NCBI RefSeq assembly: GCF_005222675.1
Contig: NZ_STGE01000009.1
Location: 1 to 64,000, forward strand
Direction of reading: 5' to 3'
Source: Mycolicibacterium sp. CR10
GTDB lineage: Bacteria > Actinomycetota > Actinomycetes > Mycobacteriales > Mycobacteriaceae
Length of the DNA: 64,000 nt
Under the pieces are notes generated by a model. It made no database searches. It worked only from the letters and a program-made list of their open reading frames with translations, and was not told the origin of the DNA. The stretch's first letter is position 1; every line of letters begins with the position of its first letter. The position numbers were made by a program, and so were the translations under genes. Of this stretch, positions 17,265-24,855 are shown piece after piece.

Positions 17265-17639
17265 TCACTGCCGAAACTACAGTGCCCCGGTCTCAGCAGC
17301 TGATATGGAGACAGACTGCAGGAGAACCGGCGCCGGCATCGAAAACCGTGCGGTCGGGATCAAAGTTGGTGACACTGCACTCGGTGAGCGGCGCCCATCT
17401 TCTTCACGATGACGGTGTAGCCCGAAACCCGGACGCTTCACTGCGCCGCCTCCCGATCGGCACGGGCAGATTCTGCTGGACCGAGACCTCGGCGCATTCT
17501 CGACCGATAGTCATAATGCTCTCGAACCCATCAATCGGGCGGCGAACTATTCTCTGGCTGACACATGCTCTGGTTGGGGCGAACTCGACGTTGTGCTGAG
17601 CCGGCATCCCAGTGTGCGCGCTGGTTGCCGTACGCGGGA
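17265..17639. other. non-coding stretch
   Basis: About 375 bases between the dsbF upstream region and the Crp remnant. Short open frames exist on both strands but have no recognisable motif or ribosome site. It may contain further decayed sequence of the region that holds Rv1676 in M. tuberculosis. Confidence 0.4.
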
Positions 17640-17990
17640 ACTCCACCGGCTGCGCGCAGCAGCGAGGCGAGGTAAATCAGGCCGAGCATGTCGATGCCGT
17701 CGTAGTGAATGGCAATGAGTCGATCCCGTTCCAGTTCCTTCAAAAGCTTGTTAAACGCCCCGAGCATGGCGGCCAGGGTGCGCTGCGCGGGTTCGACACG
17801 CGTTGGGCTACCGAAGACAACCAACGACGCGCAATGTCGGGATGCGAGGCCAGCATTGCTTCGAAGGCGTTGCGATCCAGGCACAAACAGGTGCTGTCGT
17901 CGAGTGCGCGAGCGGTGTAGGCGAGGGTGCACCTGCGGAGTGTTGCGGCCGGCGAAGTGCGAGGCTGTGTAATCGTAACGGCCTGCGCGA
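17640..17990 (-). pseudogene. Crp/Fnr-family regulator remnant (Cmr-like)
   Basis: On the minus strand, one frame (about 17990-17780) encodes the end of a cyclic-nucleotide-binding domain: [33 protein letters not shown] different frame (about 17795-17640) encodes the end of a Crp winged helix: [35 protein letters not shown]. The connecting dimer helix and the first part of the HTH are lost and the frame changes between pieces. The N-terminal half of the sensor domain is also missing. In M. tuberculosis the Crp-type regulator cmr (Rv1675c) is close to dsbF, so this is probably its decayed counterpart. Confidence 0.7.
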
Positions 17991-17997
17991 CATCAAG

Positions 17998-18627
17998 TCA
18001 CGGCGATTCAGAGTGCATCAGAGCGGGGATCAGGGCGGCGACATGCGGCGGCAATACTTCGAGCTCGTCGACGTACTCTCCGGAGTGCTGCTCGTAATGC
18101 GGGTAGGAGCCGCGTAACCCGCGCAGCCTGGCGAAGGGAGCCAGTGCGGCGAACAGCGTCTGCTGGATGATGCGTGGCGGTGAGGTGAATTGGATCGTGT
18201 CGTCGAACTCGCGGGCTAGCAGGGCGGCCTGAAGAAGGCCAGGGCGCCCGGTGTCGTCGGTGCGGCCGTCGGCGGCCACGCCGAAGAGGTTGCGAATCAT
18301 TGACTCGAAGCGCCTGCCTGGATCGACCTCGACGACGACCCACGCCGTGTCGTCGCCGACGTTCCACCAATCGTGAGGAGTGCCCGGGGGAACCACCACC
18401 CGAGTGCCGCTGCGGGCAACACTCTCGACTCCGTCTAACCGGATCCCAAGCGTTCCACGGACCACGGTGAAGGTTTCGGTACTGCCCGGGTGGACGTGCT
18501 CACCGACCACTGCGGCGCCCGGCCGGGCGTACAGATCGGCGATCAAGGGTGAACTCGCGGTTGCCGGTGCACGGCGCACGATGCCACGCTCGCCGGTGAC
18601 GGGGTTCTCGATGACTGCATAACTCAT
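17998..18627 (-). CDS. cupin-domain protein
   Basis: 209 residues. The N-terminal half is a cupin barrel: GEHVHPGSTETFTVVRGTLGIRLDG carries the first motif (G-x5-H-x-H-like, with His and Glu ligands) and PPGTPHDWWNVGDDTAWVVVEVDPG the second (with His). The C-terminal ~100 residues are helical and unassigned. Proteins of this layout are often found beside flavin monooxygenases that act on aromatic or polyketide substrates; here it lies 69 bases downstream of one and in the same direction, so co-transcription is likely. The substrate is unknown. Confidence 0.82.
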   Translation of the reverse strand: MSYAVIENPVTGERGIVRRAPATASSPLIADLYARPGAAVVGEHVHPGSTETFTVVRGTLGIRLDGVESVARSGTRVVVPPGTPHDWWNVGDDTAWVVVEVDPGRRFESMIRNLFGVAADGRTDDTGRPGLLQAALLAREFDDTIQFTSPPRIIQQTLFAALAPFARLRGLRGSYPHYEQHSGEYVDELEVLPPHVAALIPALMHSESP

Positions 18628-18696
18628 GGGAGTCCTTGTTGTCGAGGTGTTTTCGTAGCGGTTGATCGGCTCAGGACGCGACCCTCGGGCCGGTGA

Positions 18697-20157
18697 TCAG
18701 GCGGCGGAGTCGGTGTCGATTGGTTCACCTGGATGGGGCTCTGCGAGCAGGGCCGACGTCGCACTGTGTACGAGCTCGCGCGTCGGGGGGGTGGACCAGG
18801 CGGCGACGGGCGCGGCATCTGGGCGGACCAAGACAGCGCCTCGAGCGCCCAGACCGAGTGACAAAGCGGTCAGGGGGTCGAGTGGTACGACCTTGACCGG
18901 GGGTGCCGGGCCTACATCTGCCACCGCTTGCCGACCGAGATCTGCGTCGGCGACCAATAGTGTGAGGCCGTCGCCGACCAGGTCGAGAGTGGAGACGCCG
19001 GGCGAGACCCACAGGTGTCCGATCCGCCGGCCGAGGTCGACCCGGACCTCGGATACTGCCGGCCGGCGGGAGCCGGCCGGGTCGGCCGACCGTTGAAGGT
19101 TGTACTGCACCACGGGGCGTCGTTCGGCCTCATAGCTGGCGAGCAAACTGGGAGGCGCCCAACCCCGCATCACCCAGCCGAGCTTCCAACCCAGGTCGTG
19201 AGCGTCGGCAAGAGCCATGTTCAGGCCGGTGCCACCGCGGGGCGTGACGCGGTGTGCGGCGTCGCCGATGAGGAACACCCGGCCGCGCGAGAAGCTCTGC
19301 GCCAGCTGCGCCCCCGCTCTGAACTGGTCGAACCTCGCGATGTGCACCTCGGGACCCGCTAGGTCGACGGCACGTAGCAGCCGTTGGTGCAGCTCTGCCT
19401 TCGTGGGCAAGTGGGCGACGTCGCCGTCCGCGCCGTAGCTGACCCCGAACAGCCACCGGTCGGTCATGCCGGCGGGCAGCAGCACCCCGCTGGCGTCCGG
19501 TTCGGTGATTGCGTACAAGAGGTGACGGTGCCCGCCCAGCTTCTCCCAGAGCGGTGCACGAAACTCGACACGCACGCCTTCGTACAACACCTCCGGTCCG
19601 CGAAACTCGATGCCCAACGCGGAGCGGACAGCACTTCGCGCGCCGTCGGCGCCGATGACGTATTGCGCTTCGATCCGTCGCAGCTGGCCGGTCGACCCGA
19701 CAACGGTGACCGTGGCCGACGCGTTGCCAGGGGCCACGTCGATAACCTCACAGCCACGCTCGACAGTGACGTTCGCTAGCGAGGACACGTGCTCCAGCAG
19801 CACCGACTCAAGGAGATCTTGGGCAACGCACTCTGCTCTGCTGGGGCTGAGCACTGCGCTCTGCTGGGCACTCGGGTACCCGACATCGATCGCTGTCCCC
19901 TCTGCCGCACAGGCCACGCTCGGCATAGCCAGCATGGTCATGTCCACCTCGTCCGCGCCGGCTCGAACCTGCTCCTCCAGACCCCATGAGCGGAGAAGTT
20001 CCATGGAACGCACGCTCAACACCGTCGCCCGAGGAAGCGGCGACCCGGCGGACCGGCGCTCGACCAGCAGAACCTCGACGCCGGCCCGCGCCAGCGTCAT
20101 CGTCATCGCAAGTCCGGCCGGTCCCGCGCCGACCACCACCACGGGCTGACCCCTCAT
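18697..20157 (-). CDS. FAD-dependent aromatic monooxygenase (PHBH/TfdB class)
   Basis: 486 residues from ATG 20157; an in-frame TTG at 20166 would add three. It has the Rossmann motif VVVVGAGPAGLAMTMTLARAG, the DG motif VIGADGARSAVR and the second FAD motif GRVFLIGDAAHRVTPRGGTGLN, followed by a C-terminal thioredoxin-like domain as in phenol hydroxylase-type enzymes. It probably hydroxylates an aromatic compound using NAD(P)H and O2. It is divergent from a TetR regulator; the promoter (TTGACA at 20219-20224 on the minus strand) is next to a palindrome at 20191-20205. Confidence 0.86.
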   Translation of the reverse strand: MRGQPVVVVGAGPAGLAMTMTLARAGVEVLLVERRSAGSPLPRATVLSVRSMELLRSWGLEEQVRAGADEVDMTMLAMPSVACAAEGTAIDVGYPSAQQSAVLSPSRAECVAQDLLESVLLEHVSSLANVTVERGCEVIDVAPGNASATVTVVGSTGQLRRIEAQYVIGADGARSAVRSALGIEFRGPEVLYEGVRVEFRAPLWEKLGGHRHLLYAITEPDASGVLLPAGMTDRWLFGVSYGADGDVAHLPTKAELHQRLLRAVDLAGPEVHIARFDQFRAGAQLAQSFSRGRVFLIGDAAHRVTPRGGTGLNMALADAHDLGWKLGWVMRGWAPPSLLASYEAERRPVVQYNLQRSADPAGSRRPAVSEVRVDLGRRIGHLWVSPGVSTLDLVGDGLTLLVADADLGRQAVADVGPAPPVKVVPLDPLTALSLGLGARGAVLVRPDAAPVAAWSTPPTRELVHSATSALLAEPHPGEPIDTDSAA

Positions 20158-20190
20158 GTTTCCCAATTTCGTCGGACGCTATGTATTGAG

Positions 20191-20205
20191 AAGACATGGT
20201 GTCTT
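20191..20205. promoter_or_regulatory. palindromic operator between monooxygenase and tetR
   Basis: AAGACA and TGTCTT are perfect inverted arms separated by TGG. On the minus strand a consensus -35 (TTGACA, 20219-20224) stands so that the -10 position (about 17 bases on) falls inside the palindrome, so a bound repressor would block monooxygenase transcription. TetR proteins commonly bind such sites in their divergent intergenic region. Confidence 0.6.
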
Positions 20206-20247
20206 TCGTCGGTCGTCTTGTCAACTCAAATATGAAAGGATCGATCG

Positions 20248-20862
20248 GTGGCAACGCGGAAGTACGAACAGCGCCTACGGGCCGAGGGAGCCCAGCAAAC
20301 GAGACAACGAATTTTCGAGGCGCTGGCCGATCGACTCCGGGCGGCGCCCAATGAGCCGCCCAGCCTGGATAAAGTGGCCGAGATCGCGGGTGTGGCCCGC
20401 TCGACGATCTACACGACCTTCGGCTCGCGGGCAGGGTTGTTCGAAGCCTTTACGACTGACCTGTGGGAGCGCAACGGCCTCGCTGATGTGACCGCAGCAG
20501 TGGAGGTTCCCGACGCCCGCGCACACCTACGCGGAGGTCTCCGCGCAGCTTGCCGGATGCTGGCCGGCGACCTCGAGGTCTACCGTGTGCTCTTTTCCAT
20601 GACCCGCCTCGACCCCGCCTCGCTGGGCGGCGCAGTGGAGTCGAAGGAGCGCCACCGCAGCGGCGGCATGGCCTACTTGGCGCAACGCCTCGCGGACCAA
20701 GGCGCTCTGCGACCGGGCATCTCCCCAGAGCACGCGGCCGACCTGCTGTGGATGTTGTGCAGTTTCGAAGCCTTCGACCTCCTTCACTCCGGGCGTGGGA
20801 TGTCGGTCGACGAGGCAGCGCAGGCGCTCGCCGACACCGCAGAACGCGCACTCTGCACTTGA
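20248..20862 (+). CDS. TetR-family transcriptional regulator
   Basis: 204 residues. N-terminal TetR DNA-binding domain: RQRIFEALADRL, then the HTH in SLDKVAEIAGVARSTIYTTFGSRAGLFEAF. The C-terminal ligand domain is helical. GTG 20248 is preceded by AAAGGA at good spacing. Divergent orientation to the FAD monooxygenase and the shared palindrome suggest it represses that gene and the cupin, and itself. Confidence 0.88.
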   Translation: MATRKYEQRLRAEGAQQTRQRIFEALADRLRAAPNEPPSLDKVAEIAGVARSTIYTTFGSRAGLFEAFTTDLWERNGLADVTAAVEVPDARAHLRGGLRAACRMLAGDLEVYRVLFSMTRLDPASLGGAVESKERHRSGGMAYLAQRLADQGALRPGISPEHAADLLWMLCSFEAFDLLHSGRGMSVDEAAQALADTAERALCT

Positions 20863-20939
20863 TCAGACGTGGAGTCGGAGGCGCCTCGGTCGACCTGGTG
20901 CCGCATGGCGGTCACTGGACCGGCCGAGATAGTTGCGGA

Positions 20940-20996
20940 CCACGTCTCTGCGCCTGGCCATCACGGTGTGACCTGAGGGCGGCGACTCGCCGTACG
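20940..20996 (+). repeat. 57-bp dispersed repeat, copy B
   Basis: It matches 11354-11410 at 53 of 57 positions, including the hydrolase stop codon context, but here nothing upstream encodes the hydrolase. It ends 8 bases before the GTG of the VOC gene. This is a displaced 3' gene-end fragment or a shared ancestral junction. Confidence 0.85.
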
Positions 20997-21004
20997 CTCG
21001 AGCG

Positions 21005-21373
21005 GTGGACGCCGTGCTGTACGTCGTGGACCTCGCGCGGATGGTTGCGTTCTACCGAGACGCTCTCGGGATGACGGTATCGGGGAGCCACGATGGCGCT
21101 ACCGATCTTGACTGTGCCGGCGCGACGCTCCACCTGATCCGGGTGCCGCCCTCCGTCGCTGCCGAGATCGTGATCGCCGAACCACCCGTGCGGCGCGAGG
21201 AGACGCCGATCAAGCTGGTCGTTCCGGTCGACGATCTCGCTGCCGCACGACAGCGGGTCGCCGAGCATGGCGGCGCCGCCGACGGCCCAGATCGCGAGTG
21301 GACGTGGGAGCGCAGAGTCCGCGTCGATGCGGTCGACCCTGAGGGCAATGTCGTGCAGCTCGCCACCCGGTAA
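21005..21373 (+). CDS. VOC (glyoxalase/bleomycin-resistance) family protein
   Basis: 122 residues, the usual length for a single vicinal-oxygen-chelate module. AVLYVVDLARMVAFYRDALGM is the typical first beta-alpha unit and VRVDAVDPEGNVVQL the typical final strand with the acidic ligand position (DPEGN). The metal-ligand set is incomplete by eye, so catalytic activity is uncertain. GTG 21005 is the first start in frame. It is a single gene; the 142-bp gap before it contains the 57-bp repeat. Confidence 0.8.
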   Translation: MDAVLYVVDLARMVAFYRDALGMTVSGSHDGATDLDCAGATLHLIRVPPSVAAEIVIAEPPVRREETPIKLVVPVDDLAAARQRVAEHGGAADGPDREWTWERRVRVDAVDPEGNVVQLATR

Positions 21374-21429
21374 CGCGGCGCCGGCCCGTCTGAGTGCGGG
21401 ACTTCGCCACGCCCCGTGATGCAGTGGAT

Positions 21430-22632
21430 CTAATTGCCCACCTTGAGAGCCGCGTCGTTGGTTTTCAGCGGGGGAAGGAGAGCCGGCGTGACGAGGTGGC
21501 GGCGCAGGCGATTGCTGGATGCTTGAAAGAGACTACGCAGTGTGGCGACGGTGCCCCGGACGTCGTCGCGGGCGGTGAGGTAGGTCCACCGGTGGGGCTC
21601 GGGTAGGGAGAAGAACTGTTCGAAGAATCCTGGGACCTCAGCCGGAGGCATCCGCAGTAGCGCCTCCAAGCCGATCCGCCGAAAGTGGTGGACCACAAGC
21701 GCATTGAGCGGCCAGACGGTTTCGCGGGCGGCAGCCAGCGCTCTGGCCGGGTCGTACGGCAGGTGCGCGGCGAACGCGGCGGCCACCCGCGGGGCGAGCC
21801 GCAGGGACGCGGCCAGACTGAACCCGGTCGCCGGGTGAATCAACGGGGCGGCCGCACCGAACCCGAGCACTCCGGGCCCGCGGTGACGCGGATGGTCCAC
21901 CCGGAACGAAACCTTTTCGTTCCGTGCGTCCTTCGTGGGGACCACGCCGTGGTGTGCCAACCGGGCGTCGAGCCGCCGGCGCAGCGTCGATAGTGGCAGC
22001 CCCGGCCGGCGTGCCAATGAGGTCTCCTCGACGAGTACCTCGCCGCCGCCGAGTGGTACGGCGTAGAGAAACGTCGGCCAGCCGGTCTCGCCGTGATCGG
22101 TGCGCCAGTCCATGAACAGGGCGTCACCGGGAGCGACCAGAGGTGCGGCCGACTCTTGGTCAATGATCAGTCCGTAAGCGGTTTGTTCAGCAGGCGCGCG
22201 GCGCCGCGGGGTGGGGTCCAGTGGCCGTGCCCGGCCCCCGGCGTCGACGACGACCGACGCTCGCAACTGTGACCCGTCGGCCAGGGCAACGACGCCGACC
22301 TCTGGCGACCCGACCGCGCGCCCGGCGTGGATCTGTACCCCGGTCAGCCGGTCGGTGAGGTGGGCACGAAGCGCCGGCACGTCGAGGACGGCGTAGTCCC
22401 ATCCCAACTGGTGCTCGGTCAGTGCGATCGCCCGGCCGCCGGCGCGGGCCGCGACGACGGAAGCCGGAAGATCGACCGGCAGCTCCCGGCTCCACATCCC
22501 GTAGGTCGCCGTCCATGGCCGATCGGGTGACGGGTCGACCAACCCGGTGTCCATGCCGAGCCGCGCACACGCCCCCGCCAACGCCATCCCCGCGGGCCCG
22601 CCTCCGACCACCAGAACGTCCATCCGTCCCAT
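21430..22632 (-). CDS. lycopene cyclase (CrtY/CrtL-type flavoprotein)
   Basis: 400 residues. N-terminal dinucleotide motif DVLVVGGGPAGMALAGACARLG, then the carotenoid cyclase pattern WTATYGMW, EQTAYGLIID, FMDWRTD and the later HPATGFSLAASL. Lycopene cyclases convert acyclic lycopene ends to beta-ionone rings, using FAD in a non-redox way. No other carotenoid gene (crtE, crtB, crtI) is in the window, so it is either an orphan complementing a distant cluster or acts on another isoprenoid. ATG 22632 has an alternative ATG at 22623. Confidence 0.83.
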   Translation of the reverse strand: MGRMDVLVVGGGPAGMALAGACARLGMDTGLVDPSPDRPWTATYGMWSRELPVDLPASVVAARAGGRAIALTEHQLGWDYAVLDVPALRAHLTDRLTGVQIHAGRAVGSPEVGVVALADGSQLRASVVVDAGGRARPLDPTPRRRAPAEQTAYGLIIDQESAAPLVAPGDALFMDWRTDHGETGWPTFLYAVPLGGGEVLVEETSLARRPGLPLSTLRRRLDARLAHHGVVPTKDARNEKVSFRVDHPRHRGPGVLGFGAAAPLIHPATGFSLAASLRLAPRVAAAFAAHLPYDPARALAAARETVWPLNALVVHHFRRIGLEALLRMPPAEVPGFFEQFFSLPEPHRWTYLTARDDVRGTVATLRSLFQASSNRLRRHLVTPALLPPLKTNDAALKVGN

Positions 22633-22704
22633 CGTGCCCTTTCGCCGCAGGAATCCTCGAGGGCGGGTCCAGCAAGGCCTCGCTGCCCTGTCGCGGCCCG
22701 ATTG

Positions 22705-23019
22705 TCAATCGGCGTCACCGATCTGTAGTGCGAAGGCATTGGCGATTGCCCGGGCGAGAGCGGCTTCCTGCCGGTCGAACAGGAAGCCGAGGTGGCGCCC
22801 CAGCGCCGCCTTGTCGATCGTGACGATGGTGTCGCAGCTGATGACGCAATCGTGATCCAGTCCGTTCGGTTTTCCGATCGCAACTTCGGTGCTCAGCCCT
22901 TTCGCGGTGGTAGTGATCGGTGCCACCGTGACCCTCCGCATCGCGCTTCGAACGGCCTCTCGGGTCAACACGACGACCGGCCGCGCCTTGTCCAGATGCG
23001 CGATGTGGATGTCTCGCAT
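22705..23019 (-). CDS. mazF: MazF-family toxin (mRNA interferase)
   Basis: 104 residues with the PemK/MazF layout: a first strand with ARPVVVLTREAVR, VTVAPITTTAKGLSTEVAIG and LDHDCVISCDTIVTIDKAALGRHLGFL, which hold the conserved Arg and Thr/Ser positions of the family. It would cleave RNA at short sequence motifs unless bound by its antitoxin. Its ATG overlaps the antitoxin stop (ATGA), the usual operon form. Confidence 0.85.
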   Translation of the reverse strand: MRDIHIAHLDKARPVVVLTREAVRSAMRRVTVAPITTTAKGLSTEVAIGKPNGLDHDCVISCDTIVTIDKAALGRHLGFLFDRQEAALARAIANAFALQIGDAD

Positions 23020-23240
23020 CAGTCGACGTCGACGTTGCCGAATGCGGTCAAGCCGTCGAAGTCGTCGTAGTCGCCCCGTTCCTCGAGGATGCGGGCGTCG
23101 CGCTCGGCAGCCATGTGCTGTCGATACATCGCGAGAGCCCGCGTGACGACCGTTGCTCGGGACCCCGCGCCTTCGCTGACGAGTTGATCGACGTAGATCA
23201 CGAGATCGTCCGGCAACCGCACGGCAATTTGAGTGGTCAC
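23019..23240 (-). CDS. mazE: MazE-type ribbon-helix-helix antitoxin
   Basis: 73 residues from GTG 23240. The N-terminus TTQIAVRLPDDLVIYVDQLVSEGAGSRATVVTRAL is a ribbon-helix-helix DNA-binding fold, as in mycobacterial antitoxins of this type. The acidic C-terminus (ERGDYDDFDGL) would wrap the MazF partner. The frame extends upstream to 23375 without conservation. A short palindrome 11 bases upstream is a candidate autoregulatory site. Confidence 0.83.
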   Translation of the reverse strand: MTTQIAVRLPDDLVIYVDQLVSEGAGSRATVVTRALAMYRQHMAAERDARILEERGDYDDFDGLTAFGNVDVD

Positions 23241-23250
23241 AAAACCGACG

Positions 23251-23265
23251 ATACCAAATTGGGAT
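23251..23265. promoter_or_regulatory. candidate MazE autoregulatory palindrome
   Basis: A 15-bp near-palindrome of the form AT-n-CCAAATTGG-n-AT, centred on base 23258, lies just before the antitoxin start. It is one of the few AT-rich sites nearby. RHH antitoxins typically bind such palindromes over their own promoter. Confidence 0.35.
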
Positions 23266-23337
23266 TCGATCTGGGATGCATCAGGCAAGCTTATGAGTAG
23301 GGCGAATGACGGGCTCGGGGAACCCGCAGCCCGGTGA

Positions 23338-24699
23338 TCACCCGTCCGACGATGGAAGTTGCCGCTTGCCGCCATCGCCGCGAATCGCGTTGCGGGTCAG
23401 ACGGTTCGGACCCTCGATCGCCGTCGTGGTTTCTCCGACGGGCGCCCCGCGGGTCGCCGCAACGCGCGTCGTCCCGCCCAACTGCTCTTCCGGCTCCGCG
23501 GCTTCCTCGGACGTCACGGTGACCCGGTGGCTGCGTCGCATGCTGAAGTGGATCTCCTCCGTCTCCTCAAACACCTCACGCGCGGCACGCAAAGGCTTGG
23601 TCGTCGTATCGATGGCGGTGGCGACGATCGGCGGCACGAACGGACGTATCCAGCGCATCGCCGCTCCGGCCACATCGGGCACCGTCGGTAGCACCATGCG
23701 CTTCTCGGGTCGTGACTCGCGCACAGCGGGCAGTCGCTCGGGCGGAGCTTCAGTCGCCGGGTCGGCGTCCAGCGCGGCCGGCAACTCTGCCACCGGCTCG
23801 GGGATGCGCTCGGCGGACACCGGTGTGGGCGCCTCCAACGCAGCGGCGACACGACGCCGCTGCTCCTCCCGATCGATCTCCGTCTGCGCCGCGACCGCCA
23901 GACGCGCACTGGCGAGCTGATGTTCGGCCCACATCGATTCGACTGCGGCGCGCACCTCGGACTGCTTGACCGCGATCGCGGTGTCGGCCTCAAGATCCGC
24001 GCGTTCGCGCGCAGCAGCCGCGGTCGCGCGGCGGTCCTCGGAGGTCTTCGCCCGCGACAGTCTGAGGATCAACGGAAAGAGGAACAACAGCACGAACACG
24101 CCGGCCATCACGGCTCGCAACACCGTCGCGCCTGGACTCGACAGCGTGTGGGCGTTCATCGCCAGCCACCGCGCGCCGAACCCACGGTCCGCGCTGGCGA
24201 TCGCGGCGTCGCGCGCCGCGGTGAGTGCCCGCTCACCCTCGGTAACTTTGGCGTCGAGCGCCGGCGCGAGTCGATCACGCTCGAACGCTGCCCTGTCGAG
24301 CTCACGCTGCGTGTCCGCAAGGAACTCATCGGCCGTGCGGTGCTCGGGTCCGGCGCCGGGCAACCCGGTGATATGCGTCTGCGGGCACTGCGGCGCCGCG
24401 CTGAACTCACAGCGGGCGATGACCAGAGCCTCGTCGCGTTCGCGGCTCGCCGCCTCGACCGCGTTATCCAGAGCGCCACGCTCCCGCTGTGCTCGCTCGA
24501 GATCGTTCGACGCCGCCACGACGGCGGGCGCTGAACTGGCGCTGCGCATCGCCTCCTCGTCCAGTCGGCGGTCACTGGAGCCGGCGAAGATCAGCATGGC
24601 TGCGAGCTCGCCGACGACGACACCCGCGACGACCGCGGCCACCGCATACGCCAGTGCACGTGGCCGCGACACAATCGCTCTGAAACGCCTGTCAGACAT
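23338..24699 (-). CDS. DUF4407 membrane protein
   Basis: 453 residues. It has two membrane helices at the N-terminus (ALAYAVAAVVAGVVVGELAAMLIFAG) and centre (VLRAVMAGVFVLLFLFPLILRL), separated by a helical, charged domain with Cys in ARCEFSAAPQCPQ, the pattern of DUF4407. After the second helix is a long charged coiled-coil-like region (RRATAAAARERADLEADTAIAVKQSEV) and a Pro/Thr-rich tail. Function is unknown. It is divergent from the DUF2786 gene. Confidence 0.8.
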   Translation of the reverse strand: MSDRRFRAIVSRPRALAYAVAAVVAGVVVGELAAMLIFAGSSDRRLDEEAMRSASSAPAVVAASNDLERAQRERGALDNAVEAASRERDEALVIARCEFSAAPQCPQTHITGLPGAGPEHRTADEFLADTQRELDRAAFERDRLAPALDAKVTEGERALTAARDAAIASADRGFGARWLAMNAHTLSSPGATVLRAVMAGVFVLLFLFPLILRLSRAKTSEDRRATAAAARERADLEADTAIAVKQSEVRAAVESMWAEHQLASARLAVAAQTEIDREEQRRRVAAALEAPTPVSAERIPEPVAELPAALDADPATEAPPERLPAVRESRPEKRMVLPTVPDVAGAAMRWIRPFVPPIVATAIDTTTKPLRAAREVFEETEEIHFSMRRSHRVTVTSEEAAEPEEQLGGTTRVAATRGAPVGETTTAIEGPNRLTRNAIRGDGGKRQLPSSDG

Positions 24700-24855
24700 C
24701 GAAACTCCATGGGCATCGGGTCATGTTGAGACGCGGCGGAACAGTCACGCCAGCGTGAATGGAGGTCATCGTCTCACATCCTGCTGCCGCTCGCGCAGTC
24801 GCCGTTGCCCGCGCGCCTTCCATCGATGTCGGACCCCTGCGCCACACTTCCGGAC

